A DNA stretch of 36,466 nt. Origin: Legionellaceae bacterium (GTDB taxonomy: Bacteria > Pseudomonadota > Gammaproteobacteria > Legionellales > Legionellaceae). The position numbers and the translations under genes were made by a program. The stretch is from positions 1 to 36,466 of the forward strand of contig JAUYSP010000018.1 in assembly GCA_030696305.1 (NCBI GenBank). The letters are read 5' to 3'. Position 1 is the first letter of the stretch; every line of letters starts with the position of its first letter. The notes beneath the pieces are model-generated. The model made no database searches, was not told where the DNA came from, and saw only the letters and a program-made list of their open reading frames with translations. Positions 9,401-16,898 of this stretch are shown here, in pieces.

Positions 9401-9731
9401 CGGGTTGTTTGAGTAATTGCCATCCTAATGCGTTGTCTCGGGCTAAAGCAAGCCGTGCGTAGTCATGGGTTTTTTGTTGGTGTTCTGAGGTTGCTTTTAT
9501 GTTTTGGGCTACTTGTTGCAAAGCTATAATAATCCGTTCTCGCATTTCGTTGGCGGCTTTGCGAGTAAAGGTCAAAGCAATAATTTGTTCAGGTGCTTGG
9601 ACTGTGCCTAACAATCTTAAAAAACGCTGTGTGAGAATTTCTGTTTTCCCAGAACCCGCTGGAGCTTGGACAATGTAAGATTCGGACGGATCCGTGGCCT
9701 GGTGACGCTGTTGACTATCAAGTAAAGTCAT
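6408..9731 (-). CDS. AddA/RecB-like UvrD-family helicase with PD-(D/E)XK nuclease domain
   Basis: Probable ATP-dependent helicase-nuclease acting on double-strand DNA ends. Superfamily 1 motifs occur in order: APAGSGKT (23-30), VDEFQDTS (409-416), GDPMQSIYRFR (442-452), LTCNFRS (477-483), TIHKSKGLEFD (751-761) and YVATTRAKKRL (830-840). A RecB-type nuclease follows: a His in VAHELLQW (near 925), Asp in RIIDRTF, then Asp1046 and Lys1048 in WIIDFKTG, and QVNEYAALF. With 1107 residues it resembles AddA. No addB partner lies beside it. I use ATG 9731, which overlaps the lysAC stop (ATGA); the frame stays open 18 codons further upstream inside lysAC. The gene follows lysAC on the same strand and its 3' end overlaps ccmI. 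Confidence 0.85.
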   Translation of the reverse strand: MTLLDSQQRHQATDPSESYIVQAPAGSGKTEILTQRFLRLLGTVQAPEQIIALTFTRKAANEMRERIIIALQQVAQNIKATSEHQQKTHDYARLALARDNALGWQLLKQPARLRVITIDSLCQTITRAIPLQDNDIHYADINNNPKVLYLTAARACLHQVTNDPNYHPVLKTLLYHLDNRQDLMIHLFSDLLATRDQWLSSLYQARLQHKAVFERALAWIEQHELTRFKQTLPSELAGELMSQIRMLASLSQSKALRELIDWQSLDQLSSELAAKLAAVLLTSQNSLRKAFDHHVGLKRGVCPDADYDILKKKSNQLLAQLTELPDFLDALIRIRALPKPHYDQQQWDVLQALFSLLPLLVAHLNVLFSEQNTIDFTAISQQALSALGDEHNPTDLALYLDNQIQHLLVDEFQDTSIQQFQLLSQLVQGWEPHDGRTLFIVGDPMQSIYRFRSAEVGLFLRTQLHGIGPVKLMPLELTCNFRSSATIVNWVNQHFQSIFPNNNDIESGAVTFHPSVHVRPADDSSWVQAFQFEEREAEANALVGIIQRELETYPNDTIAILVRSRRQLTDIIHTLREQRIPFQGVDIDLLAALPHIRDIWVLTEALLMPANRLAWLSLLRSPWCGLSLADLHCIANFSKSQSIYLALSQVKKLTGLTDDGRQRAEFVYAVLHSALMKRHQLPLVDWILDTLKQLHLDQVLNASQQEDLEQYWLLLEQFDHDGQLTDLVLFKNQLNALYSKKVTPARLQIMTIHKSKGLEFDCVILPSLGSKPVHQDTPLLRWLSLPTDQQEDVLLVSPVKAANDETCLLYNYLGKLDAEKDYYELQRLLYVATTRAKKRLYLFDNHTTIRQGTFRHLLHRQEFTMPTQEPNSVEQTSILTPTLYHLPSTYYPSIAEINSEMDAGTLMNTTQITNSTPRLIGIVAHELLQWICTYHPPNIDHIPWHIAEQQLRAMGFIENEFQTAMKQVEQQIHRLFSDSIGQWLIHAHSEEHNEYELLVEEQQTVNNSDLEIPRDHGLQKVNCPQTLVTRIIDRTFIDEGNRWIIDFKTGQDDHMTEKKYRKQVNEYAALFAATTNHPIHCGLYYLATGHWVTWQYVQNKITSEIGL

Positions 9732-12286
9732 TCCAAAATAATTTCCTGCGCTGGCGGCCTTAGATTGTATGATGAACTCATACAATGTCCATAAGCGCCC
9801 GTAGTCGCGATGAGTATAATATCATTTTCAAACGTGTCAGGTAGGACACGATCATACCCCAAGGTATCACCTGATTCGCAAATAGGCCCGACGATGTGAG
9901 CAAACCCTTTGTTTTCATCATTTAGTCGGGTCAAGTTGACGATATTATGATATGCGCCATATAACATCGGGCGTAATAGTGAATTCATGCCTGTTTCAAT
10001 ACCAACAAAGCGTACTTTTCCTTTTTCTTTACATTGCGTGACTTTTGCTAGTAATACACCACTTTCAGCCACAAAAAATCGACCGGGTTCAAGCCAAATA
10101 GAGACACTGGGATATTGGGATTTCACTGCTAATAAGGATTCATCCAATGCGGATAAATTTAACGGTTGTTGCCCTGGTTTTTCAACGATACCCAGACCAC
10201 CACCCAAATTGATGAATTTTACTTTTGGGAAGCGCTCGATTTCTTTTGCTAACATCAATGCCGTTTCTTGCCATAAATCAGGTGATAAAATACCACTACC
10301 TGAATGAGCGTGTAAGCCAACAACATGAATATGGTGTTGATTTAGCAAGGCCACTGCAGTGTCTAAATCGGCACTCGGGATACCAAATTTAGACTCATTA
10401 CCGCCGGTGCAAACAAATTTATGATGCCCCGCTCCACAGCCTGAATCAATGCGTAATAAAATCTCTTGATCTCGAAAAATTTCTGGCCAATGCTCTAAAG
10501 GATATAAGCTATCGATAGTTAAATAACACCCTTGTAATAGACCGTATTGATACTCCGATTTGGCGGCAAAATTAGGTGTGAATAGAATCATATGTCGATC
10601 AATATTAGGGAATAACGCTAATACGAGATCAAGTTCTTGGGGTGATACGCATTCAAATCCAATATTTTTTGCATACAATTTTTTTAAAATAGCGGGGTGA
10701 GGGTTCGCTTTGATAGCATAAAAAATTTGATCGATTGAGCGCAATGATAGTAATTCATCTGCTTTTTTGATTTGGGTTTCACTGTCATATACGTAACAGG
10801 GCGATTGATTTTTTGCTACATCTAGTAATAGATCCTGCTTTTTTTCCCACCAAGGAATAGGGCGCGCCCCGGTATCAACAAATTCTTCATGCCAGCTTTT
10901 GGAATAATAGAAGCTTTGTGGATTATTTTCTATGAGTAGCGTGTGTAATTCCTGGCATAATTTTTCTGCTTTCGATTCATCTACCACAAAGGTTAAATTT
11001 AAATCATTTGATGCTAATGACATTAGATGAACTTGCTGATCATCGAACACTTCTAAGGTAGAGCCTAGTTGAGGTAATACACGTCGAATATGATGCCCAA
11101 TTAAACTGATTGCGCTGCAGGGTTCGATAATTTTTGCCCGACAAAAAGTGTTTAAATCACTAATCAATAGCTCTAATTCGGCTCGAGTTGGTTTTAGATT
11201 GCTATCGAGAGAAAGGGTTATATTTGCTTCAGAGGTAGATAATAAATCAACTGAAAAATGATGTTGCTTAAAGACAGCAAATACATCAGCTAAAAATCCA
11301 GCTTGTTGCCACATGGTCATCGTGTCGATGGAAATGAGTGTGATGCTATTTTTAATTTGAATGGACTTGATAGGGGGGGCTTGGTCATCGCTTTCTCTGA
11401 AAATGCGTGTACCAGAGTGTTCTGGCATGCACGTGTATTTGACAGCCATGGGGATATTCGCATTTCGAACGGGCGGAATGCACAGTGGATGTAATACTTT
11501 GGCACCCATCGATGCAATTTCTTGTGCCTCGTCATAATTTAATTGTTTTAACAAACGGGCATGGGGTAATTGATGCGGGTTTGCAGTGTAAACACCAGGA
11601 ACATCGGTCCAAATTTCACATAACGTTGCGTCAAGAATGGCAGCAAATAATGCGGCAGATGTATCCGAGCCCCCGCGACCCAGTAAGACGGTTTCGCCTT
11701 GAGAGTTTGTGGCAATAAATCCTTGAGTAATGATTGCTTGGGCACCGCTAGTGGCTAATCGATGTGCCAACTCGGGATTGGGGTCGCTATGACACCGTGC
11801 TGAACAATAATTAGCAAAGTCATTTCCTGGTCTAGGCATGGCGGTTAATGCCTCGCGTGCATCAAACCATAGGCAATTAATACCATGATTATTTAAAAAA
11901 GCATGTCCTAATCGAGTCATCATTAACTCGCCCAGACTTAGTATTTGAGCATGTGTTTTAGCCGGTGCTTCCCGTAATAAAGCAATTCCAGTAAGCCATT
12001 GGTCCAACTGCTCCTGATCCAATTGAATAAGGTTCGCTTCAACTTCAAGTGCATTGGCTAATGTTAGATAATTATCAATCAGTTCGGCTTGCAAATCATG
12101 ATGTTTATTTACCAGAGCTGCGGCGATTACTTTTTCTAATTTATTTGAGGCTTGGGTTAATGCTGAGCAAACGATAACGGGTTGGAGGCCATTATTTAGA
12201 TGATTTTTAGTAATTTCTAAAATATGCGCCCAGGTTTCCCGGGATGAAACGCTAGTTCCGCCGAATTTGGTTATGATTTGTCGCAT
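9728..12286 (-). CDS. lysAC: Bifunctional aspartate kinase / diaminopimelate decarboxylase
   Basis: One polypeptide catalyses the first step (aspartate phosphorylation) and the last step (meso-diaminopimelate decarboxylation) of lysine synthesis. The N-terminal kinase shows KFGGTSV (7-13) and LLGRGGSDTSAALF (201-214); ACT regulatory domains span roughly 310-460, which normally give feedback control by lysine. The C-terminal decarboxylase (from about 475) has the PLP lysine in YAIKANP (Lys526), HAHSGSG, GGGLGIVEKPG, EPGRFFVAESG and CESGD. The fusion is known in several gammaproteobacteria. The start at ATG 12286 lacks a clear ribosome binding site. It is cotranscribed with the downstream helicase gene, as their codons overlap. 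Confidence 0.93.
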   Translation of the reverse strand: MRQIITKFGGTSVSSRETWAHILEITKNHLNNGLQPVIVCSALTQASNKLEKVIAAALVNKHHDLQAELIDNYLTLANALEVEANLIQLDQEQLDQWLTGIALLREAPAKTHAQILSLGELMMTRLGHAFLNNHGINCLWFDAREALTAMPRPGNDFANYCSARCHSDPNPELAHRLATSGAQAIITQGFIATNSQGETVLLGRGGSDTSAALFAAILDATLCEIWTDVPGVYTANPHQLPHARLLKQLNYDEAQEIASMGAKVLHPLCIPPVRNANIPMAVKYTCMPEHSGTRIFRESDDQAPPIKSIQIKNSITLISIDTMTMWQQAGFLADVFAVFKQHHFSVDLLSTSEANITLSLDSNLKPTRAELELLISDLNTFCRAKIIEPCSAISLIGHHIRRVLPQLGSTLEVFDDQQVHLMSLASNDLNLTFVVDESKAEKLCQELHTLLIENNPQSFYYSKSWHEEFVDTGARPIPWWEKKQDLLLDVAKNQSPCYVYDSETQIKKADELLSLRSIDQIFYAIKANPHPAILKKLYAKNIGFECVSPQELDLVLALFPNIDRHMILFTPNFAAKSEYQYGLLQGCYLTIDSLYPLEHWPEIFRDQEILLRIDSGCGAGHHKFVCTGGNESKFGIPSADLDTAVALLNQHHIHVVGLHAHSGSGILSPDLWQETALMLAKEIERFPKVKFINLGGGLGIVEKPGQQPLNLSALDESLLAVKSQYPSVSIWLEPGRFFVAESGVLLAKVTQCKEKGKVRFVGIETGMNSLLRPMLYGAYHNIVNLTRLNDENKGFAHIVGPICESGDTLGYDRVLPDTFENDIILIATTGAYGHCMSSSYNLRPPAQEIILE

Positions 12287-12378
12287 AGATTAAACACCGG
12301 ATTGAATTAAATTAAGACAATAACATGGAGCAGCCGTATTTCGCAAGGATTAACCGCATAGTTTGGGTATTTTCGCTG

Positions 12379-12407
12379 AACAAGAGGCCAGATCTTGGCC
12401 CCTTGTT
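12379..12407. other. Perfect-looking hairpin between lysAC and the small peptide genes
   Basis: AACAAGAGGCCA (12379-12390) pairs with TGGCCCCTTGTT (12396-12407) with one mismatch around a 5-base loop. Neither strand has a clear run of T after the stem, so this is not a canonical intrinsic terminator. It lies downstream of the minus-strand peptide genes and about 90 bases upstream of lysAC, so it could be a weak or Rho-assisted terminator, an mRNA-stabilising hairpin, or a leader element for lysAC. The remainder of 12287-12472 shows nothing else I can support. Confidence 0.4.
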
Positions 12408-12472
12408 ATTAGGTTAATTTATCCTTCTTTGCGAACCGACAGGTAGAGTTTTTGGTGAAAAAATCTAGCGTG

Positions 12473-12664
12473 CTAATCGTTCACAATATATCTGTCATTA
12501 TTGCTGCCATTAAATTCTGGTTTATATTGTTGGGCATCTGGTTTAGCAGTAGGTTTTTGGGCTTCAGCCGTTACTGGAGCATTTGGGGTAGCCGTAGCGG
12601 CGTTGATAGGTGATGCTACGAATAAAAAGCAAGCAGCACAACATGGTAATAGTATTTTTAGCAT
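12473..12664 (-). CDS. Small secreted Ala/Pro-rich protein, paralogue 1 of 3
   Basis: A 63-residue protein with a clear Sec signal peptide: MLK, a hydrophobic core with a CCAAC cluster, then SPINA as a likely signal peptidase I site. The mature part is short, rich in Ala, Pro, Thr and Gln, and ends in a polar tail (NNDRYIVND). The signal peptide and the first mature residues (ATATPNA) are nearly identical to the two genes just upstream, whereas the tails differ. A good GAGGAG ribosome site precedes the ATG. I recognise no family. A role in the periplasm or outside the cell follows from the signal peptide only. Confidence 0.7.
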   Translation of the reverse strand: MLKILLPCCAACFLFVASPINAATATPNAPVTAEAQKPTAKPDAQQYKPEFNGSNNDRYIVND

Positions 12665-12688
12665 GACAATCTCCTCATAAGTGTATCA

Positions 12689-12880
12689 CTAATCGACTAT
12701 AATTACGGGTACGTCACGACCTGAAGGTGTTTTATTAGATTGTGGAGCAGCTTGTTGAGCAGCAGGAGCCTCTTGGGCAGCTGCCGAAGCAGCATTTGGG
12801 CTAGCCGTAGTGGCGTTGATAGGTAAACATGCTGCAAATAACAAGCAAGTAGTGCAATATGACAACAGTATTCTTAACAT
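12689..12880 (-). CDS. Small secreted Ala/Gln-rich protein, paralogue 2 of 3
   Basis: A 63-residue protein beginning MLRILLSYCTTCLLFAACLP and continuing INATTASPNA, so it shares the signal peptide pattern and cleavage region of its two neighbours. The mature part has Ala/Gln/Pro repeats (AAAQEAPAAQQAAPQ) and the tail TPSGRDVPVIIVD. The longer open frame upstream (to 12988) is rejected because the inner ATG at 12880 has a strong GGAAGG site and aligns with the paralogues' starts. It is 24 bases upstream of paralogue 1 and 13 bases downstream of paralogue 3, consistent with one transcript. No known family is recognised. Confidence 0.7.
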   Translation of the reverse strand: MLRILLSYCTTCLLFAACLPINATTASPNAASAAAQEAPAAQQAAPQSNKTPSGRDVPVIIVD

Positions 12881-12893
12881 GATACCTTCCTTA

Positions 12894-13070
12894 TTGTCTT
12901 CTTTGCGCAGCATTTGACTGTGGTTGAGTAGCTTGTGCCGCATTTTGCTTAGCAGTAGCCTTTTGGGCTGCAGCAGCTGCTGCAGCATTTGGCGTAGCTG
13001 TAGCGGCGTTGATAGGCGATGCTACGAATAACAAGCAAGCAGCGCAACATGATAGTAGTATTTTTAGCAT
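12894..13070 (-). CDS. Small secreted Ala-rich protein, paralogue 3 of 3
   Basis: A 58-residue reading frame, short enough to be missed by default gene finding. It begins MLKILLSCCAACLLFVASPI and continues NAATATPNAAAAAAAQ, nearly identical to paralogue 1 over the signal peptide and cleavage site. The mature part is a poly-Ala/Gln tract with Lys (QKATAKQNAAQATQPQ) and a basic end (AAQRRQ). The ATG at 13070 has a strong AAGGAG ribosome site. It is the first gene of the three-gene cluster. The run of Ala codons is a likely slippage hotspot. Function unknown. Confidence 0.68.
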
Positions 13071-13128
13071 GATAATCTCCTTTCGTTGAACCTCTGAGTC
13101 TATATTGTATGAAACAGAAGAAAGGCCT

Positions 13129-13149
13129 ATTATAAGGTCTCATATTATA
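13129..13149 (-). promoter_or_regulatory. Promoter-like region of the small peptide cluster
   Basis: On the minus strand two TATAAT hexamers occur (complement at 13144-13149 and 13129-13134), 60-80 bases upstream of the first peptide start. TTGACA-like hexamers are present further upstream, but spaced 21 to 24 bases from the -10 boxes, which is too far for a standard promoter. This is a candidate region rather than a defined promoter. Confidence 0.3.
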
Positions 13150-13180
13150 CAAAATAGTCAAATAAACAGCGATTGTCAAT

Positions 13181-16100
13181 TTAAAAACAAGAATATTTAG
13201 TAAAAGCGGAGCGCTCATCAGTAAAGTTTAATAGAAAATGATTCTCATCAATAATGTATTCATATGCATTAAATACGCCGTTCCCTGTATTCAATGGTGT
13301 ATTGAGTACAGCATATAATGCGCTATTATTGTTTTTCAATGCGGTTGTTAACTTAAGTTCTGGTAATGTATTCTCGGAGCATTGAGATGAGGATTCATTG
13401 ATTAAAAGCTGTAAAACATCGGTAATTGCTTCAATTTTTTCTCGACTGTTACTCCACCTCGAAAAAATGCTTCGCGATCCTCTATCTAAAATTTGCAAAC
13501 AGCTTAAAAGTCGCTGGCCAAAAACACCGCTCTGTGTAAGCCATTTTTTTATTTTCCAAAATTGGAGCATATGGATAAATTTTCCGATAATTTCAGCATG
13601 TTGCTGAGGTGTTTCAACAGTCATAGAGCATGTTCTATGACTATTGAAAGAAATAGCAAAAGGAAAATGAGTATTCGTTTCATTACGTCTTAAAAGTTCG
13701 ATAACTTGATGTTTTAAGGTTTTAATTATATTTTTTATATCTGCAACCTGATATTCTTCATTCCATTTCGGTAGCAGGCTATCTTTTGCAGTAGTAGGAA
13801 AATAGAGGATTTCGGTTGTTTTTGTCCACAATAACCGAATGGGCTTTTTTATCAGATCCAAATGCAGGACGGAATAGAAATTAAGTAAATCACTAGCTGT
13901 TTTAATTTGAACGACCAATAACTTATAAGGCAGTAATATGCTTTGAGCTTGTAGATTGAGTAAACGAAAAAAACTAAAAAATGAATCAAGATCATTATAA
14001 TTGATTGAAAGTTGTTGAATAAGCTCAATTAGTGTTTGTAGTTGTGGTTTGTTCATCGTGTTGGGTTCTTGGTTTATCATTATTTCATTGACCAAATGGG
14101 CTAGATCACTTGGATTTGTGATCAAACGAGTCATTTCCTTTTCTGGTAGATGCTTGAGAAACAAATAAACTCTTTCTTTTGGATTACTTTTTATAAAGTT
14201 AACGAAAGAGCATAGATCAGGAATAGCTGAATAAACAATGTGTTGAAATATAAAACGATCTAAATGTTGCAGGGGAACCAAATGAAGCATTAGATGAATA
14301 CTTTTAACTGGCTGCGGTAATTTTGCCAAAGGTGTTTTATCAAGTTGTTTCAGCCTCATTGCTTGTTCTTTCGGCTGTAAAAGTGACTTAGGGCAGTCGT
14401 GTCGTGCTAATTGAGTGAGTATCTGATTAAACTCAGATAAGGTCATGCGCATAATTAGCGTTTTTAAAATGGGATTGAGTAATATCCATGTGGTCTGGTT
14501 ATTAGTTTCTACAATGAATTGCCATAAATCAGCGAAACTTATCCCCTGAACAAGAGTTAACAAGAGAGATGAGGGGATAGAATGAATAAAAAGCTTTTTC
14601 CGATTATTTGTATTAATACCATTAATCACATCTCTGAAATTATTTAACGTCGGAATTATTTCGTTAAATGGTAGTTGATTCAGAAATTCCTTTAATTTAA
14701 ATTCTTTGAATTTGGCCAGAGGTAAATAAGAATATAATTGAATTAAATCGTAAGGTGTTTTTACACCATTAATCAGTTTAATTTTCCAAATATGATGGGC
14801 ATCATGTTCTATCAATTTACTTAATAACAGAGAGCGATTAGGATGAAATAATTCAATTAATTCAGGGTATGTTATTCGCGTAACATCAAGTTTTGTAAGA
14901 ACTTTTGCTACATACCGATGCACATTAAAATAAGGTTTAAAATTCAAAGAAAGGAAGTCTAGTATATCGGTAGCGTCCTCATAACTATGAGTGAGCGCTA
15001 AGAAGTCATCTGTTGACATGGTTTGGATAAATCGATTCATCTCTTCCTTTAATACCGAAAAAACAGTTTTTAAATCAATGAAGGAATGAATCATTTTTTT
15101 TGTTGTCGTATTGAGATTAAGCAAAAATAAATTTCTTACGTAAGCTGTTTTTATTGTGTGAGAGAGTTTTTGAAATACTTGATGCAGATCATTGGTTTCA
15201 GTTATTAATAAACTGATAATTTCGGTTCGTTTTTTTTGTTCGCGAAGAATATGCACTAATTTTAATTCGATGTAGTGTTTTTTGAGCTCAAAACTAAATG
15301 AACGTACATATTCCTCAACTATATGCTGAGGTACAATATTTGAGTAAGCTATTTTAAATAAATGATTTAAATCAAGGCGTACAGAGCTATACTCAAGGTC
15401 AGTCGACTCATAATGTTTGATTTTTAAACGCATCTGCCTTAGTTCTGATTCTGTTGCGTTTAAAATAGTTGAAAGATTATTACCATCAGTTTCTACGTAA
15501 GATTGCATGCTATCAAATATTGCAACAGCATCCGAATCAAATAAATTTCTTGCTTGATGCAATGTTAATTGACCAACTAATTCTTCGCAGGGTGGAATAG
15601 GGCAACCAGGATAATTCAATGTGTTTGTGGCTTGATTATCATAGCGCCACTCATGGATTAATTTGTCTGTTAAAAATAAATAAACATCAGCAATAGTTGG
15701 TTTGTTATCACGTGTATCATCTCCGTAGAACGAGGTATCGCTTTTATGGTTGGTTTTTTCTAGAGCATTAATACTTCGAACGTTTAAATAATCTTTTAAT
15801 AAAATTAATTGTGCCTTCAATTCACTATCAAAGGTTTCATCAACAGGCTGGGTAGTGATAAGCGTAGCTAGAGCTTGTTGAAAAATAGCTCGTGTTGGTG
15901 ATAATTTTTTTAAGGCTAATAAATCATACTCAAATCCATTACTATAGATGAGCCCACGTTGACTTTTGTTCAGTGTTTTCGGACGATTTTGTTTGTCATA
16001 AGTAGTATAAATTGGATCTTCAATCAATAATTCATGCCGTTCTTTTTCCCATTTATTTGTTGATTCGTTTGCTTTAATCCATTCAACATAGTGTTGTTGT

Positions 16101-16582
16101 ATGTTATTACGAGCAATTGTCATTCTTTTGCAATTTATAAATGTTCGATAATCAGCTTGGCTAATTGGAAAACGCTCACAAGGTGTATTATTAACGGCTG
16201 TAGTTAACTCTTCCGGTGTAGGTAAAATGCCTTGCGCAGGCACCCAATTTCCAAACATGAGATTATATTGCTCACCAGGTAAACAACGAATCTTTGCTTG
16301 ACTCACTGTATCAAATCGAAAACGATATAATTTATTATCACGAACACCAAGACAGTAAACCGAATTTAGCGAGTGGATTGGTAATGAGGGATCAAAAACG
16401 AATAACTTGGCTGGAAGAGACGTGATGGTTTCATTGCATTGTTGGATAGTTGGGGCGCTGGGTGCATCAATTGGTGCTAGTTGTAACTGTTTTATAGTTC
16501 TATCGGCGTTAAAAAGGATATACCCCCAACGCAATACGCTTGAGTGATCAGGGTACTGAAAACAGTGAGGACCAAGGGCCAT
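13181..16582 (-). CDS. Large orphan protein (1133 aa), possible helical-repeat host-interaction protein
   Basis: No family is recognised with confidence. The first 150 residues are rich in aromatic residues and Pro (for example RWGYILFNADRTIKQLQLAP) and look like a separate mixed domain. From about residue 400 the protein is predominantly helical. Between roughly 560 and 900, weak units recur with the pattern 'helix - LP/IP - helix - L..hh' (for example LPFNEII, IPSSLLLTLVQ, LPEKEMTRLITNPSDL), suggesting a degenerate solenoid. There is no signal peptide and no convincing membrane helix. The start ATG lacks a ribosome site. Size, composition and position between housekeeping genes fit secreted effectors of Legionellales, but that is inference. 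It lies upstream of the peptide cluster on the same strand. Confidence 0.6.
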   Translation of the reverse strand: MALGPHCFQYPDHSSVLRWGYILFNADRTIKQLQLAPIDAPSAPTIQQCNETITSLPAKLFVFDPSLPIHSLNSVYCLGVRDNKLYRFRFDTVSQAKIRCLPGEQYNLMFGNWVPAQGILPTPEELTTAVNNTPCERFPISQADYRTFINCKRMTIARNNIQQHYVEWIKANESTNKWEKERHELLIEDPIYTTYDKQNRPKTLNKSQRGLIYSNGFEYDLLALKKLSPTRAIFQQALATLITTQPVDETFDSELKAQLILLKDYLNVRSINALEKTNHKSDTSFYGDDTRDNKPTIADVYLFLTDKLIHEWRYDNQATNTLNYPGCPIPPCEELVGQLTLHQARNLFDSDAVAIFDSMQSYVETDGNNLSTILNATESELRQMRLKIKHYESTDLEYSSVRLDLNHLFKIAYSNIVPQHIVEEYVRSFSFELKKHYIELKLVHILREQKKRTEIISLLITETNDLHQVFQKLSHTIKTAYVRNLFLLNLNTTTKKMIHSFIDLKTVFSVLKEEMNRFIQTMSTDDFLALTHSYEDATDILDFLSLNFKPYFNVHRYVAKVLTKLDVTRITYPELIELFHPNRSLLLSKLIEHDAHHIWKIKLINGVKTPYDLIQLYSYLPLAKFKEFKLKEFLNQLPFNEIIPTLNNFRDVINGINTNNRKKLFIHSIPSSLLLTLVQGISFADLWQFIVETNNQTTWILLNPILKTLIMRMTLSEFNQILTQLARHDCPKSLLQPKEQAMRLKQLDKTPLAKLPQPVKSIHLMLHLVPLQHLDRFIFQHIVYSAIPDLCSFVNFIKSNPKERVYLFLKHLPEKEMTRLITNPSDLAHLVNEIMINQEPNTMNKPQLQTLIELIQQLSINYNDLDSFFSFFRLLNLQAQSILLPYKLLVVQIKTASDLLNFYSVLHLDLIKKPIRLLWTKTTEILYFPTTAKDSLLPKWNEEYQVADIKNIIKTLKHQVIELLRRNETNTHFPFAISFNSHRTCSMTVETPQQHAEIIGKFIHMLQFWKIKKWLTQSGVFGQRLLSCLQILDRGSRSIFSRWSNSREKIEAITDVLQLLINESSSQCSENTLPELKLTTALKNNNSALYAVLNTPLNTGNGVFNAYEYIIDENHFLLNFTDERSAFTKYSCF

Positions 16583-16625
16583 TTTTTCTATAGCATTTTT
16601 AATTTTAAAATCTCAGTAGAATATA

Positions 16626-16713
16626 TAGGGGCTGTTGACAATTCATTTTCATAAGGCCTACGTCCCGCGGCTTGTCCGCCGGACGTCAAAATATGAATTG
16701 TCAACAGATCCTA
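16626..16713. repeat. Nested palindromic element (MITE-like or REP-like)
   Basis: Outer arms TAGGGGCTGTTGACAATTCA (16626-16645) and its near complement (16694-16713) match over 20 bases with two mismatches, including a perfect 14-bp core. Inside is a second, GC-rich hairpin: ACGTCC at about 16660-16665 pairs with GGACGT near 16681-16686, and GCGG pairs with CCGC around a CTTGT loop. The GC-rich centre stands out from the AT-rich flanks. This build resembles non-autonomous palindromic elements. No target-site duplication is evident. Confidence 0.6.
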
Positions 16714-16863
16714 ATGAATTAAGCATCACTGCAAACATCCGCTTCATTGCGTTCATTCTTGATTTTTTATAGTACATTATTGCTAATATTTTGTCAAATA
16801 TAAGCGAATGTTGCATGAAGCTTTAAAATAGACCCTAAGCGTAGAGAAAAAATTCACAAAGTA

Positions 16864-16892
16864 TATAATATAATGCTGACCTATTATATAAT
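16864..16892 (+). promoter_or_regulatory. TATAAT cluster just upstream of queA
   Basis: Three TATAAT hexamers occur at 16864-16869, 16869-16874 and 16887-16892. The last lies only 6 bases before the queA ATG, where no ribosome binding site is visible; use of it would give a leaderless mRNA. The others would give a 5' leader of about 20 bases. No strong -35 box is found. The rest of 16714-16863 shows nothing else I can support. Confidence 0.35.
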
Positions 16893-16898
16893 TGTGAC

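Noticed and set aside
9732-9785. Upstream extension of the helicase gene (18 codons)
   Set aside because: These codons lie inside the end of lysAC; the ATG at 9731 is coupled to the lysAC stop and begins just before the conserved helicase N-terminus.
12379-12407. Intrinsic terminator
   Set aside because: The stem is good but neither strand carries a T-run after it, so it is listed only as a hairpin.
12949-13218. 89-codon minus-strand frame overlapping the third small peptide gene
   Set aside because: The alternative frame (12894-13070) has a strong ribosome site and clear paralogy to its two neighbours; the longer frame has neither.
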